64,000 nucleotides of DNA, taken from contig JAGXKN010000014.1 of NCBI GenBank assembly GCA_018335195.1, positions 1-64,000 of the forward strand. The letters run 5' to 3'. Both the position numbers and the translations under genes were made by a program. The DNA is from Desulfobacterales bacterium. GTDB lineage: Bacteria; Desulfobacterota; Desulfobacteria; Desulfobacterales; Desulfosalsimonadaceae. The notes beneath the pieces were generated by a model, which was not told the DNA's origin, did no database searches, and worked only from the letters and a program-made list of their open reading frames with translations. The stretch's first letter is position 1. Each line of letters opens with the position of its first letter. Positions 8,177 through 16,825 of this stretch are shown piece by piece.

Positions 8177-8198
8177 ATAATCGCTGAACAGCGATTAT
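8177..8198. promoter_or_regulatory. 22-base palindrome in the rubrerythrin leader
   Basis: ATAATCGCTG and CAGCGATTAT are perfect inverted repeats separated by AA, starting about 11 bases past the predicted transcription start and followed shortly by a run of six T. It can be an operator for a dimeric repressor or an attenuating hairpin. The sequence alone does not decide which. Confidence 0.5.
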
Positions 8199-8243
8199 GT
8201 TCTTTTTTGAACTGTTTGTAACCCCAAATACAAGGAGGATGCA

Positions 8244-8741
8244 ATGGGAAAAACCACTCAGCATTTAAAGGATGCATTTGCCGGCGAATCGCAGGCCAAC
8301 CGGAAATACCTGGCCTATGCAAAGCAGGCGGACAAGGAAGGCTTTACTGCCGCGGCAAAACTGTTTCGCGCGGCTGCCGCGGCTGAAACAGTCCATGCCC
8401 ATACCCATCTGCGGGCCATGGGCGGGATCGGCTCCACTGCGGAAAACCTCAAGGATTCGGTCGCCGGGGAGACCCACGAGTTTAAGTCCATGTACCCGGA
8501 GATGATCGAAGACGCCCGCAAGGAAGGCGAAGAAAAAGCGGAACAGGGCTTTATGTACGCAAACGAGGTGGAAAAGGTCCATGCCGACCTTTACCAGAAG
8601 GTGCTGGACGCGTTCGATAACCCCGAAGCTGTGGATTGCTATTACGTCTGTTCCGTATGCGGATATACCGTGGCAGACCAGGCCCCGGATACTTGCCCGG
8701 TTTGCGGATCCAAAGCAAAAGCCTTCGAGCGGGTGGACTGA
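8244..8741 (+). CDS. rbr: Rubrerythrin
   Basis: The 165-residue protein has an N-terminal ferritin-like four-helix domain (carboxylate/His ligands in AFAGESQANRKYLAYA, AAAETVHAHTHL and AGETHEFKSMYPEM) and a C-terminal rubredoxin-like knuckle with CSVCGY and CPVCGS. It reduces hydrogen peroxide in the cytoplasm with electrons passed through the FeS4 site, a standard oxidative-stress defence of anaerobes. It is shorter than classical rubrerythrin (about 190), matching the compact type. AAGGAGG precedes the ATG at ideal spacing. It is monocistronic and preceded by a sigma-54-type promoter and two palindromes, so its expression looks specifically controlled. Confidence 0.96.
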   Translation: MGKTTQHLKDAFAGESQANRKYLAYAKQADKEGFTAAAKLFRAAAAAETVHAHTHLRAMGGIGSTAENLKDSVAGETHEFKSMYPEMIEDARKEGEEKAEQGFMYANEVEKVHADLYQKVLDAFDNPEAVDCYYVCSVCGYTVADQAPDTCPVCGSKAKAFERVD

Positions 8742-8754
8742 CCGGGATTTGTCG

Positions 8755-8850
8755 GGATCAGCGAGGAACCTCCCCGATTGCCGTAACAGCAGGAGGGAAA
8801 AGCTTGCCGCAATAAAAGGTCCACAGCGGATGCCCGCTCCTCGCTGATCC
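8755..8850. repeat. 96-base segment bounded by a perfect 13-base inverted repeat
   Basis: GGATCAGCGAGGA (8755-8767) and TCCTCGCTGATCC (8838-8850) are exact reverse complements enclosing 70 bases directly after rubrerythrin. It may be a long hairpin acting at the 3' end of the rubrerythrin mRNA or a small mobile-type cassette. There is no T-run, so it is not a standard terminator. Confidence 0.55.
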
Positions 8851-8909
8851 GGTCTTCAAGCGTGAAATGCCGGTTCGGCGCTAAAAGCAGAACTATTAAT
8901 ATTTGGCGG

Positions 8910-9125
8910 TTTCGGAAAAAGCTGTTTATTCCGCCGGGGCGGTATTTTTGCAGAAAGAAAATCCGTAAGCACCTTGGCTGATCGGCGGCGCGAAAAAGGC
9001 GTTTCCTCGCTGCAGGAGCCTCTTCGAGCCTCAATTTCCGCTCGGAAACCCGCTTTTCCGCACCGCCGTCACGGAAGCGAAGCGCAATTTCGTTAAAGCG
9101 CAAAAAAGGGATTTCCCTGGAATTC
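8910..9125 (-). repeat. Dispersed intergenic repeat, family A, copy 1 (full length)
   Basis: About 215 bases that reappear, in the other orientation and nearly unchanged, at 12219-12430. The head (read on the minus strand) is GGAAATC, a T-run and GCGCTTTAACGAAATTG; the middle includes GAGGCTCGAAGAGGCTCCTG; the tail includes TTTCTTTCTGCAAAAATACC and AATAAACAGCTTTTTC. It fills most of the 499-base gap between rubrerythrin and the YihY gene. The frame through it is open on the minus strand in both full copies, but that frame is not credible as a gene. The remaining gap sequence (9126-9240) shows nothing recognisable. Confidence 0.75.
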
Positions 9126-9240
9126 GATTTCCTCGCTCCGTGATCATTTTGGGCGCGGCGAAATTCGTCTGCTAAATTTCTCAAACTCGGGCTAACGCCC
9201 TCAAACAGTTGTGTTCGCCCGGGAAAAGGACGAACTATTG

Positions 9241-10596
9241 TCAGGAGTCCTGGTGCGAGGCGGAAGTATGGTTGCCCCGGGATACGATTTCACCGAGGGT
9301 TAGCTGTTCCAGCGACCGGGCCGCTTCTGCCTGATGTGTTTCGATGAGATCCTGAAGCCGGGGGTTTTTTGCATGCGCCGGGATTTGCCATGTGGTTTGC
9401 CCGTGATCCCGGATGGCGCCAAAGATATCGGCTGCGGAGATGCGGAAAAGATCCATGGCGGGCTGGTAAATCCGGACCGTGCTTTCGATCTCCCGGAGCA
9501 GGCCGTTTTGGCAGAAGATATCGGAAATTCTCTCTACCATTCGGGAGGGTATGGACAAGCGCAGCGCGATTTGCTCAGTGGTCGGCGCTGCCTTGCCGAG
9601 GTAAAACCGGCGCGCGATTTCATGCATGATATAAAGCCCCATTACCTGCTGCTGGCCGAAACTGGCACCCGCGCCCGCAAACTCCTGTTGATAGGCCCGG
9701 ATCTGCTGGATGGCATTGGAAATCTGGGCCCCCACCAGCACAATGACCCAGCTGATATATATCCAGATTATAAAAATCGGTAGTGCGGCAAAGGTGCCGT
9801 AGATTGTATTGTAACGCGCCATGCCGATGTTGAACTCCGTGTATACGTGAAATGCCAGTTCCCAGACGCTGCCGCAGACCACCCCCGCGATCAGCGCGGG
9901 AACAAAGCGCACCCGGGTGTTGGGCATCATGATGTACATGGCGGTAAAGGCGATCCAGAGGCCCAGGTGCGGGATCACCGTGTTAAACAGAAAAAAGAAA
10001 TCCCGGAAGAGCGTGTACTCTGACAGGTTCTGAACCACGGTATACGACGACATCGAGGTGATCATGGCAGTAGAGAGCACGATGAGCAGAGGGCCCAGCA
10101 GCAGCACGCTGATGTAGTCCGAAATTTTTCGCACCAGGGGACGGCTCCGGCGCACTCCCCAGATATCGTTGAAAGCGCGCTCCACGTTGGAAAGCATCAT
10201 AATGACCGCGTAGATGAGCACTGCCGTGCCAAGTGCCCCCAAGGCCTTGAAGTCGGTGTTGGATATGTATTCGAGGATTTTGCTTGTAAGCTGTTCCTGT
10301 TCGGCGGTCAGGTAGCTGACAAGCATGTGCTCGATCTGGGTTTGAAATCCCAGTCCCTTCAGCATGGAAAACCCGATGGCTAGCAGCGGTACAACCGCCA
10401 GCAGGGTGCTGTAGGAAAGGGCCGAGGACCGCAGCATAATTGTTTCATTGCGGAAGTTGTTTACCGTAATCAGGATCACCCGCAGGGTATGGAGCAGCAC
10501 CTGGTGTATACGGCCCGCATCCGGCGGGTCATGCCACACCTCATGCCGGAAGAACTGTCCGATCCGGTCCGTGCGGTTTTTGATTTCCTTATTCAT
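9241..10596 (-). CDS. YihY/BrkB-family inner-membrane protein with C-terminal winged-helix-like domain
   Basis: The 451-residue protein has an N-terminal part that matches the YihY (formerly mis-named RNase BN) family: [19 protein letters not shown] in the first helix, six predicted membrane helices, and the segment [16 protein letters not shown]. The last 150 residues are soluble and include [19 protein letters not shown] with [19 protein letters not shown], which reads like a winged-helix domain as seen in some longer YihY proteins. The function of the family is unsettled. It follows the fumarase gene and overlaps its end by 8 bases, so the two are probably co-transcribed. Confidence 0.88.
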   Translation of the reverse strand: MNKEIKNRTDRIGQFFRHEVWHDPPDAGRIHQVLLHTLRVILITVNNFRNETIMLRSSALSYSTLLAVVPLLAIGFSMLKGLGFQTQIEHMLVSYLTAEQEQLTSKILEYISNTDFKALGALGTAVLIYAVIMMLSNVERAFNDIWGVRRSRPLVRKISDYISVLLLGPLLIVLSTAMITSMSSYTVVQNLSEYTLFRDFFFLFNTVIPHLGLWIAFTAMYIMMPNTRVRFVPALIAGVVCGSVWELAFHVYTEFNIGMARYNTIYGTFAALPIFIIWIYISWVIVLVGAQISNAIQQIRAYQQEFAGAGASFGQQQVMGLYIMHEIARRFYLGKAAPTTEQIALRLSIPSRMVERISDIFCQNGLLREIESTVRIYQPAMDLFRISAADIFGAIRDHGQTTWQIPAHAKNPRLQDLIETHQAEAARSLEQLTLGEIVSRGNHTSASHQDS

Positions 10597-12208
10597 CGGT
10601 CTTCAGCATCTGTTCAAAAAAATCTTCGCCCTTGTCGTCAATAATGATAAAGGCGGGAAAATCCCTGACCCGGATCCGGTATACCGCTTCCATGCCCAGT
10701 TCGGCAAAATCGATCACCTCCACGTCGGTGATGCACTCCTTGCCCAGCCGAGCGGCCGGCCCGCCGATGGAACCCAGGTAAAAACCGCCGTGGGCTTTGC
10801 ACGCCTGCCTGACCTGGGCCGAGCGGTTGCCTTTGGCAAGTGTGACAAGGGATCCGCCGTGTTTCTGGAATACGGGTACGTACGGGTCCATGCGCGCGGC
10901 CGTGGTGGGGCCGAAAGCACCGGAGGCATATCCCTGCGGGGTTTTGGCCGGCCCGGCATAATAAATCATGTGATCCTTCATGTATTCCGGCAGGTCCCCG
11001 GTTTTTTCCAGTTGTTCGTAAATGCGCGCATGCGCGATGTCCCTTGCCACAATGATATCTCCTGAAAGCAGCAGCCGGGTGGTGATGGGATACCGACTCA
11101 ATTCGGCCCGGATTTCATCCATGGGCCGGTTTAAGTCGATATGCACGGCCGGGGTTTCGATTTCCGGCGTATCCGGAAGAAAACGGACTGGGTCGGTGTC
11201 GAGCTGTTCCAGGAAAACCCCGTCTTCCGTGATTTTCCCCTTGATATTTCGGTCCGCGCTGCAGGAAACCCCTATGCCCACCGGGCATGAGGCCCCGTGC
11301 CTGGGCATGCGGATGACCCGGACATCCAGACAGAAGTATTTTCCCCCGAATTGGGCGCCGATGCCAAGATCCCGGGAGACGACAAGCAGCTTGGATTCAA
11401 GGTCCGGGTCCCGGAAGGCGTGCCCGGATTCGCTTCCCTGCTGTGGCAGCGTGTCCAGGTATCCCGCGCTGGCAAGCTTGACCGTCTTGAGGTTGGCTTC
11501 CGCCGAAGTGCCGCCGATGACAATGGCCAGGTGATAAGGCGGGCAGGCTGCGGTGCCCAGGGATTTCATCCTGTTTGTCAGAAACGGAATCAGGGCCTTT
11601 TCATTTAATAGCGCCTTGGATTGCTGGTACAGGAAGGTCTTGTTGGCCGATCCGCCGCCCTTGGCCACGAACAGGAATTCGTAGGCTCCGCCTTCGGTGG
11701 CGTAAAGCTCGATCTGGGCCGGCAGGTTGCATCCGGTGTTTTTTTCTATGTACATGTCCAACGGGGCCTGCTGGGAGTATCTGAGATTGTTTTGCGTATA
11801 GGCGTCAAAAACCCCTTTGGACAGGGCTTCTTCATCCCCGCCCCCGGTCCACACCTGCTGTCCCTTTTTGCCGATGATTACGGCGGTGCCCGTGTCCTGG
11901 CACATGGGAAAGACGAATTCAGACGAGATCACCGCGTTTTTGAGCATCTCCAGGGAAACGAAGCGGTCGTTTTCCGAACTGTCCGGGTCATTGAGGATTT
12001 CAGCGAGCTGCTGCAGGTGCGATGTCCGGTACAGGTGCGCCACGTCGGTAAACGCGGCCCGGGCAAGTTCGGCCAGGGCCTCGGGCGCCACCTTGAGCAC
12101 GGGCTGGTTTTCGAACTGCGAAACCGATACGTGTGCATCCGTGATGCGGCGGTACTGCGTGTTGTCATCTGCAATCGGAAACATGGGCTGGTAACGGAAT
12201 TTCACCAC
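10589..12208 (-). CDS. fumA: Class I (iron-sulfur) fumarate hydratase
   Basis: The 539-residue single-chain class I fumarase joins the alpha (about residues 1-330) and beta (about 340-539) parts as in E. coli FumA/FumB. The Cys residues in [27 protein letters not shown] and [14 protein letters not shown] are candidates for the [4Fe-4S] cluster site. It interconverts fumarate and L-malate in the cytoplasm; in a sulfate reducer this serves the oxidative TCA cycle or propionate pathway. The start is GTG at 12206-12208 with AAGGAG six bases upstream. A repeat of family A abuts this ribosome site. The enzyme type is oxygen-sensitive, which fits an anaerobe. Confidence 0.93.
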   Translation of the reverse strand: MVKFRYQPMFPIADDNTQYRRITDAHVSVSQFENQPVLKVAPEALAELARAAFTDVAHLYRTSHLQQLAEILNDPDSSENDRFVSLEMLKNAVISSEFVFPMCQDTGTAVIIGKKGQQVWTGGGDEEALSKGVFDAYTQNNLRYSQQAPLDMYIEKNTGCNLPAQIELYATEGGAYEFLFVAKGGGSANKTFLYQQSKALLNEKALIPFLTNRMKSLGTAACPPYHLAIVIGGTSAEANLKTVKLASAGYLDTLPQQGSESGHAFRDPDLESKLLVVSRDLGIGAQFGGKYFCLDVRVIRMPRHGASCPVGIGVSCSADRNIKGKITEDGVFLEQLDTDPVRFLPDTPEIETPAVHIDLNRPMDEIRAELSRYPITTRLLLSGDIIVARDIAHARIYEQLEKTGDLPEYMKDHMIYYAGPAKTPQGYASGAFGPTTAARMDPYVPVFQKHGGSLVTLAKGNRSAQVRQACKAHGGFYLGSIGGPAARLGKECITDVEVIDFAELGMEAVYRIRVRDFPAFIIIDDKGEDFFEQMLKTDE

Positions 12209-12218
12209 GGCAGACTCC

Positions 12219-12430
12219 TTCCAAGGAAATCTTTTTTTTGCGCTTTAACGAAATTGCACCTTGTTACCCTGACGGCGGTGCGGAAAAGCGGGTTTCCGAG
12301 CGGAAATTGAGGCTCGAAGAGGCTCCTGGAGCGAGGAAACGCCTTTTTCGCGCCGCCGATCAGCCAAGATGGTTACGGATTGACTTTCTTCAAAAATACC
12401 GCCCAGGCGGGATAAACAGTTTTTTTCAAA
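12219..12430 (+). repeat. Dispersed intergenic repeat, family A, copy 2 (full length)
   Basis: Nearly identical to the reverse complement of 8910-9125, with a shared stretch of roughly 90 unbroken bases around GAGGCTCGAAGAGGCTCCTG. It begins one or two bases from the fumarase ribosome site, so the fumarase leader lies inside or across this repeat. A frame across it reads the same hypothetical peptide as copy 1, as expected of a recently spread element. Confidence 0.75.
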
Positions 12431-12592
12431 AATTCGAAACACGAAATCCGTAATATACACAAAACACTGCCAAAAGTCCAAACGGGCATTATCCTGCATC
12501 AAAATTAGCGCAAAAAAGCTGTGAAATCAACAATTGCGCGTTTTAAAAATGCAGTGTTTCGGATTTCGATATTCGGATTTCGGATTTATTCT
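12427..12592. repeat. Dispersed AT-rich intergenic repeat, family B, copy 1
   Basis: An AT-rich segment carrying the hallmark words TTCGGATTTCGATATTCGG and CGGATTTCGGATTTATT at its right end and an inverted version (AATTCGAAACACGAAATCC) at its left end. The same words recur at 28176-28346, 34270-34352 and 36221-36391. It fills the rest of the 377-base gap between the fumarase and thiC genes and ends only a few bases from the thiC stop codon. Confidence 0.6.
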
Positions 12593-13872
12593 TTTTCTTC
12601 CACTGCCCGGGCATAGGTTTTCAGCGCGCAAAAATCCCCGCACATGGTACAGACCTCCCGATCCTTGTCTTCGCTTTGATTCCGCATGCGCCTTGCCTTT
12701 TCCGGGTCCAGGGCATGCCTGAACATGGCCGGCCAGTCAAATCTGCTGCGCGCGGCGGTCATTTCCCGGTCCCGGGTCCAGGCCGCAGCAATGCCTTTTT
12801 CCAGGTCCCCGATGTGAGCGGCGATTTTCGAGGCGATCACCCCTTCCCGGACATCTTCGACCCCGGGCAGGGTCAGGTGTTCGGCCGGGGTGACGTAGCA
12901 CAGGAAATCCGCCCCATTGGCCGCGGCAATCGCCCCGCCGATGGCGCCAGTGATATGATCATATCCTGCGGCAATATCGGTGGGCAGCGGGCCCAGGACG
13001 TAATAGGGCGCCTGGCCGCACAGGCCCTCCTGCAGCTTCATGTCTGATGCGATCCGGTTTAAGGGTACGTGTCCGGGCCCCTCGATCATGGCCTGGACCC
13101 CGGCATCCCGGGCCTGGCGGGCCAGCTCGCCCAGTACCACCAGTTCGCTGATCTGGGCGCGGTCCTGGGCGTCAAAGATGGTGCCCGGCCGGAGGCCGTC
13201 GCCCAGGGAAAGCGTGACGTCATGGGCGCGGGTGATTTCCAGCAGCCGGTCGTATTGGGCGTAAAGCGGGTTTTCGGATTCGTTGCGCGCAATCCATTCC
13301 GCGATCAGACTGCCGCCGCGCGAAACCATGCCCATCATCCGGCTGCATCCACTGAGCACGCGCAGGGTTTCCCGGGTAATGCCGCAGTGCACGGTGATAA
13401 AGTCCACGCCGGCCCGGCACTGGGTTTCGATTTCATCGAAAATGTCATCCGTGGTCAGTTCCACGCCCGTACGGCCGGCTGCCAGCATGCGGCTGACCGA
13501 CTTGTATATCGGCACCGTGCCGATCATGACCGGGGAGTGGTCCAGTATTTTCCTTAATGTGTCATCCAGGTCCCCGCCGGTGGACAGGTCCATGACCGCG
13601 TCAGCGCCAGCCGAAACCGCTGCATCCAGCTTGGCCAGTTCTTCTTCCAGGTTGCAGCGGCTCGGCGATGTGCCGATGTTGGCATTGACCTTGGTGTGCA
13701 GCCCCTTGCCGATGGCCCGGGGCGAAAAGCTGCGGTGGATGTTTTTCGGAATCACCACCCGTCCTGCTGCGATTTCGCTGCAGAGCCGCTCCGGGGGGAT
13801 GTCCTCGGCTGCTGCCACGCAGCGCATTTCATCGGTGATATGTCCGGCTTTTGCCGATTCGAGTTGTGTCAT
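12586..13872 (-). CDS. thiC: Phosphomethylpyrimidine synthase (ThiC)
   Basis: This 428-residue radical-SAM enzyme converts aminoimidazole ribotide into hydroxymethylpyrimidine phosphate for thiamine. Recognisable blocks are FSPRAIGKGLHTKVNANIG, SAGADAVMDLSTGG, FITVHCGITRETL, SLGDGLRPG and EGPGHVPLNRI. The C-terminal cluster motif reads CTMCGDFCALK, that is C-x2-C-x3-C, one residue tighter than the C-x2-C-x4-C of E. coli ThiC; I believe the short (about 430-residue) ThiC branch has this form. The frame is open upstream to 14031, but the ATG at 13872 starts the homologous part. It lies downstream of thi4 in the TPP-riboswitch operon, with a family A repeat in between. Confidence 0.95.
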   Translation of the reverse strand: MTQLESAKAGHITDEMRCVAAAEDIPPERLCSEIAAGRVVIPKNIHRSFSPRAIGKGLHTKVNANIGTSPSRCNLEEELAKLDAAVSAGADAVMDLSTGGDLDDTLRKILDHSPVMIGTVPIYKSVSRMLAAGRTGVELTTDDIFDEIETQCRAGVDFITVHCGITRETLRVLSGCSRMMGMVSRGGSLIAEWIARNESENPLYAQYDRLLEITRAHDVTLSLGDGLRPGTIFDAQDRAQISELVVLGELARQARDAGVQAMIEGPGHVPLNRIASDMKLQEGLCGQAPYYVLGPLPTDIAAGYDHITGAIGGAIAAANGADFLCYVTPAEHLTLPGVEDVREGVIASKIAAHIGDLEKGIAAAWTRDREMTAARSRFDWPAMFRHALDPEKARRMRNQSEDKDREVCTMCGDFCALKTYARAVEEKE

Positions 13873-14004
13873 GGGTTTTTCCTGTTTTTTCGAAAGTTGA
13901 TGAGCCTGTAAAAAGTCTTTTTTACAGGCAGTGTTAAGTTTTAAGTGTTTAAGTAAAATCAAAATCTTATCATTTTGTTGCCTGACGGTTATAACGGTTT
14001 CAGG

Positions 14005-14106
14005 ACTTCCAAGGAACTCCTTTTTCCGCACCGTCGATCAGCCAAGGGGCTTATGGATTGTCTTTCTGCAAAAATGGCGGCGGCGGTATAATCAGCTTTT
14101 TACGAA
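14005..14106 (+). repeat. Dispersed intergenic repeat, family A, copy 3 (internally deleted)
   Basis: It contains the CTTCCAAGGAA head joined to the CCTTTTTCCGCACC-GATCAGCC part and the full tail (TCTTTCTGCAAAAAT, AATCAGCTTTTTACG), missing about 110 central bases present in copies 1 and 2. It sits between thi4 and thiC, inside what should be a single transcription unit. Confidence 0.6.
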
Positions 14107-14121
14107 TTCATCAAAGTTGTG

Positions 14122-14895
14122 TTATAATCTTTCCAACAGTTCCCGGGCGACCTTTTCGCCGGAAAGCAGCATGCCGCCGAAAATCGGGCCCATGCGCGGT
14201 CCCCCGGCAGCGGCGTTGGCGGCCATGCCGGCCACGTAAAGCCCCGGAAAGATTTCCCGGGTGTTTTGCGTGGTGTCGCTTTCCGCCCGGTCCGCCCACA
14301 TGGCTTTCTGCCCCATTATGCCGCCGGTGGGGGTGTTCAATCGGCCCGGGGTTTTTTCTTCCACCACGCGCACCACGTCGGTGTCGTGTCCGGTGGCGTC
14401 GATGACGAACCTGGCGCGCACGGTCAGCGGGTCCACGTGCAGGCCGGCCATTTCCACCGGCGCCCAGTTGATCACCAGGCCCTCCACGCGGTCGGGCTTC
14501 ATCATCACGTCCTCGACCGTGACGCAGTTGAAAATGGTCAGCCCGGCCCGGGCCGCCACGGCGGTCATGGACCCCACGGCCTCGACGCCGTCTGCGGTGT
14601 AGTAGTCGTCCCGGTACCGCCGATAGCGGATGCCGAATGCATCCAGGATGGGCAGTGCCTCGGACTGCAAGACGATTTCGTTAAACAGCATGCCCCCGCC
14701 CCACATGCCGCCGCCGATGCTGAGCTTGCGTTCATAGAGCGCGACCTTTTTCCCGGCCCGTGCCAGGAAGTACCCGGCCACCAGGCCGGAGGGGCCGCCG
14801 CCAACGATGGCCACGTCGGTTTCCAGGTTGGTGATGAGCTTTTCGTGATAGCGGTCAATGATCGCGCGCGAGATTTCAATTTCGTCGATTGCCAT
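14122..14895 (-). CDS. thi4: Sulfide-dependent adenosine diphosphate thiazole synthase (Thi4 type)
   Basis: The 257-residue protein is homologous to yeast Thi4 and archaeal thiazole synthases. It has an N-terminal dinucleotide fold ([20 protein letters not shown]), the block [12 protein letters not shown], and a C-terminal FAD/NAD-like loop ([19 protein letters not shown]). At the position where yeast Thi4 donates its own Cys, this protein appears to have His ([12 protein letters not shown]), the pattern of catalytic, sulfide-using enzymes. It would make the thiazole moiety of thiamine from NAD, glycine and sulfide, and sulfide is plentiful in a sulfate reducer. It is the first gene behind the TPP riboswitch, with thiC downstream. 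Confidence 0.93.
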   Translation of the reverse strand: MAIDEIEISRAIIDRYHEKLITNLETDVAIVGGGPSGLVAGYFLARAGKKVALYERKLSIGGGMWGGGMLFNEIVLQSEALPILDAFGIRYRRYRDDYYTADGVEAVGSMTAVAARAGLTIFNCVTVEDVMMKPDRVEGLVINWAPVEMAGLHVDPLTVRARFVIDATGHDTDVVRVVEEKTPGRLNTPTGGIMGQKAMWADRAESDTTQNTREIFPGLYVAGMAANAAAGGPRMGPIFGGMLLSGEKVARELLERL

Positions 14896-14918
14896 TTTGT
14901 TCTCCTTTCCGGTCCAAT

Positions 14919-14950
14919 AAAAAAGCCGCTCCCGGTGCGGGAAAGCGGCT
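14919..14950 (-). terminator. Riboswitch-controlled intrinsic terminator
   Basis: On the minus strand AGCCGCTTTCCCG and the complementary CGGGAGCGGCT form a stem followed by six T. It lies between the TPP aptamer and the thi4 start, so it is the probable expression platform: thiamine pyrophosphate bound upstream would favour termination. Confidence 0.85.
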
Positions 14951-14988
14951 AACCTCCATTATGCGTCTGTAAATGGATGTTCGTCGTT

Positions 14989-15076
14989 TTCCCTGCGCAG
15001 GCATTACCCTGATCAGGTTTAAAGGGTTATCCGCTTTTTTGCGGATTCTCAGCCGGATGTATCGGCACCCCCAACG
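14989..15076 (-). ncRNA. TPP (THI-element) riboswitch
   Basis: The minus strand carries the conserved THI-box parts in order: GGGGGTGCC, GGCTGAGA, then AACCCTTTAAACCTGATC and GGGTAATGCC, closing with GCGCAGGGA. These are the thiamine pyrophosphate contact segments of the aptamer. P3 is a short stem GAATCCGC/GCGGAT-like arm with a T-rich loop. The element controls thi4-thiC through the terminator at 14919-14950. Confidence 0.95.
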
Positions 15077-15099
15077 GCGGTTGATATGTATTGTATTTC

Positions 15100-15127
15100 A
15101 AGTTAAAAAACCTGACATGGATGTCAA
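15100..15127 (-). promoter_or_regulatory. Candidate promoter of the thi4-thiC operon
   Basis: On the minus strand a perfect TTGACA (complement of 15122-15127) is followed after 16 bases by TAACTT (15100-15105). The predicted start falls about 10-20 bases before the TPP aptamer, as expected for a riboswitch leader. The -10 matches the consensus only in part. Confidence 0.5.
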
Positions 15128-15230
15128 GAAAAAGTTGTTAAAAAAATGATTTTTTGTAAATATGTTTGCCAGCCGGCAGCGGCCGTTTTTTTTGCCGGAA
15201 TACTGCAATCAGCGTAATCAGGAGATAAAG

Positions 15231-15695
15231 TTGTTGCGAAAACACGCGATCCGGGGCATCCGGGCAGGAGATCGTTTTTCCGTCAGCCGGACATTTGATG
15301 AAACCGACATGCACGCGTTTGCAGAAGTGTCCCGGGATTACAACCCGGTGCATTTTGACGAGCGCTTTGCCCGTTCCAGGGGGTTTTCCGGCCGGATCTG
15401 CCACGGGCTGCTCGTGGGCGCCCTGCTCACAGAGATCGGGGGACAGGTGGGCTGGCTGGCCACGGAGATGCGCTTTGATTTCAAAAAGCCGGTGTATTTC
15501 AACGAAACCGTGACCTGCGAGCTTGAAATCACCCGTGTGGATGAAAACGCTCGGGCGCAGGCAGAGGCGGTAATGACCGACAGCAGCGGACGGATCGTGA
15601 TGACCGCTTATCTTGCCGGCGTTCTGCCGGGTGATTCCCAGAAACGCGTGATGAACCAGATGCTTGCAGAAGGTGATCCCACCAATAAGGCCTGA
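15231..15695 (+). CDS. MaoC-like dehydratase / (R)-enoyl-CoA hydratase
   Basis: The 154-residue hot-dog-fold protein has the hydratase-2 motif DYNPVHFDERFARSRGFSG (Asp and His of the catalytic dyad) followed by RICHGLLVGALLTEIGG, the sequence of PhaJ/MaoC single-domain enzymes. It hydrates trans-2-enoyl-CoA to (R)-3-hydroxyacyl-CoA or acts on a related thioester. The frame is open from 15162, but the TTG at 15231 has GGAG six bases upstream and begins at the usual place, so a TTG start is chosen. It is divergent from the thiamine operon and not obviously in an operon. Confidence 0.85.
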   Translation: MLRKHAIRGIRAGDRFSVSRTFDETDMHAFAEVSRDYNPVHFDERFARSRGFSGRICHGLLVGALLTEIGGQVGWLATEMRFDFKKPVYFNETVTCELEITRVDENARAQAEAVMTDSSGRIVMTAYLAGVLPGDSQKRVMNQMLAEGDPTNKA

Positions 15696-15705
15696 GTTTT
15701 AAGCT

Positions 15706-15870
15706 GCAAGCCGCCCCTGCGAAAGTCGTTGAATCTCGATGTTTATTTGCAGGTGTTTACAAAATCGAAAGCTTCTGGAAAAACCCCTGTCTTCAATGCC
15801 GTGCCGCGAGAGTGCCCCGGCCTGCCCCTGCGAAAATCCGGGAAGCGTCGAATTTGAATTTTTTTGCAGG
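15706..15870 (+). repeat. Two imperfect direct repeats in the gap after the MaoC gene
   Basis: Two units of about 45-50 bases, at about 15706-15753 and 15820-15869, both start with GCCCCTGCGAAA or CGCCCCTGCGAAA and end in TTTGCAGG. The beginnings and ends agree while the middles are only loosely alike. Purpose unknown. The rest of the 269-base gap is unremarkable. Confidence 0.4.
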
Positions 15871-15964
15871 GAACAACGCAATTGAAAAGCCACAGCAATT
15901 CACCGCCAATTCGTTGCCAGGATCCGATATTTTCGATTTCGATGCCGGGTGTGGCGATATGGTT

Positions 15965-16825
15965 TTAGGGGTCATCCGGGGAGGGGCCGAGATGGATGAG
16001 ATCGCCGCAGGTGTGCTGGCAGGCGGCTGAAAAGCGGGGGCGCCAGGCGTTTAAGCGGCCGGTGACGGCGTTCATGGCTTTTTCCGGAGTGTTGTTGGTC
16101 TCGCTGATGTGGGCCAGGATCACGTGCCGGAGATTTTCGTGGAGCAGTTCCATTAACAGGTCCCGGGCCGATTCATTGGACAGGTGCCCGGTGCGGCTCT
16201 TGACGCGCTGTTTGATCGGCCAGGGGTAGGGGCCCTGCTCGAGCATTTCAATGTCGTGGTTGGCCTCGATCACCAGCAGGTTGCAGTCCTTGAGATGCTG
16301 GCGGACCATGGCCGGGGCAAAGCCCAGGTCTGTTGCGATGCCGATTTTCCCGCAATCGTTTTGAATTGTGAAGCTGGCGGGCTCTGCCGCATCGTGGGAG
16401 ACGGAAAAAGGGTGGATGGTCAGGTCGCTGATGGAAAAAGCGGTGCCGCAGTCAAATGCGCAGAACGTATCAATCCGGCCCAGGTGCCGGGAAACTGCTT
16501 CTTGCGTGCCCGGGTTGATGTATACCGGCAGGCTGTAGCGCCTTGCCAGGACCCCGATGCCGGAGACATGATCCGAATGCTCATGGGAGACCACGAGCGC
16601 ATCCAGGGTGTCCGGGGAAAGCCCCCTTTGCCGCATGCGCCGCTCGATCTGGATGCCGGAAAGTCCGGCATCAAACAGCACGGCCGTCTGCGCAGAGGCG
16701 ACATAAATGGCATTCCCCTTGCTGCCGCTGGCAAGAACGCAGATCGACAGGGTGTCCTGCGCCGGGCGTGCATTGCAGCCCCGCGGCAAATGGACAGAGG
16801 CCTCGGTGTCCGGGGTGGTTTTCAT
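15965..16825 (-). CDS. Metallo-beta-lactamase-fold hydrolase (YycJ/WalJ-like)
   Basis: The 286-residue protein begins its fold at [17 protein letters not shown] and carries the metal motif HEHSDHVSG (HxHxDH), a second ligand His in [10 protein letters not shown], Asp in GIATDLGFA and the terminal His in [12 protein letters not shown]. This order is that of YycJ-type single-domain phosphodiesterases/nucleases, which act on DNA or other phosphodiesters in the cytoplasm. The start codon overlaps the stop of dut (ATGA), so the two are coupled. Confidence 0.88.
   Translation of the reverse strand: MKTTPDTEASVHLPRGCNARPAQDTLSICVLASGSKGNAIYVASAQTAVLFDAGLSGIQIERRMRQRGLSPDTLDALVVSHEHSDHVSGIGVLARRYSLPVYINPGTQEAVSRHLGRIDTFCAFDCGTAFSISDLTIHPFSVSHDAAEPASFTIQNDCGKIGIATDLGFAPAMVRQHLKDCNLLVIEANHDIEMLEQGPYPWPIKQRVKSRTGHLSNESARDLLMELLHENLRHVILAHISETNNTPEKAMNAVTGRLNAWRPRFSAACQHTCGDLIHLGPSPDDP

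Noticed and set aside
8642-9184. 180-codon open frame on the minus strand
   Set aside because: It consists of family A repeat sequence plus antisense rubrerythrin; the same hypothetical peptide occurs in the repeat at 12238-12453. No ribosome site or gene context.
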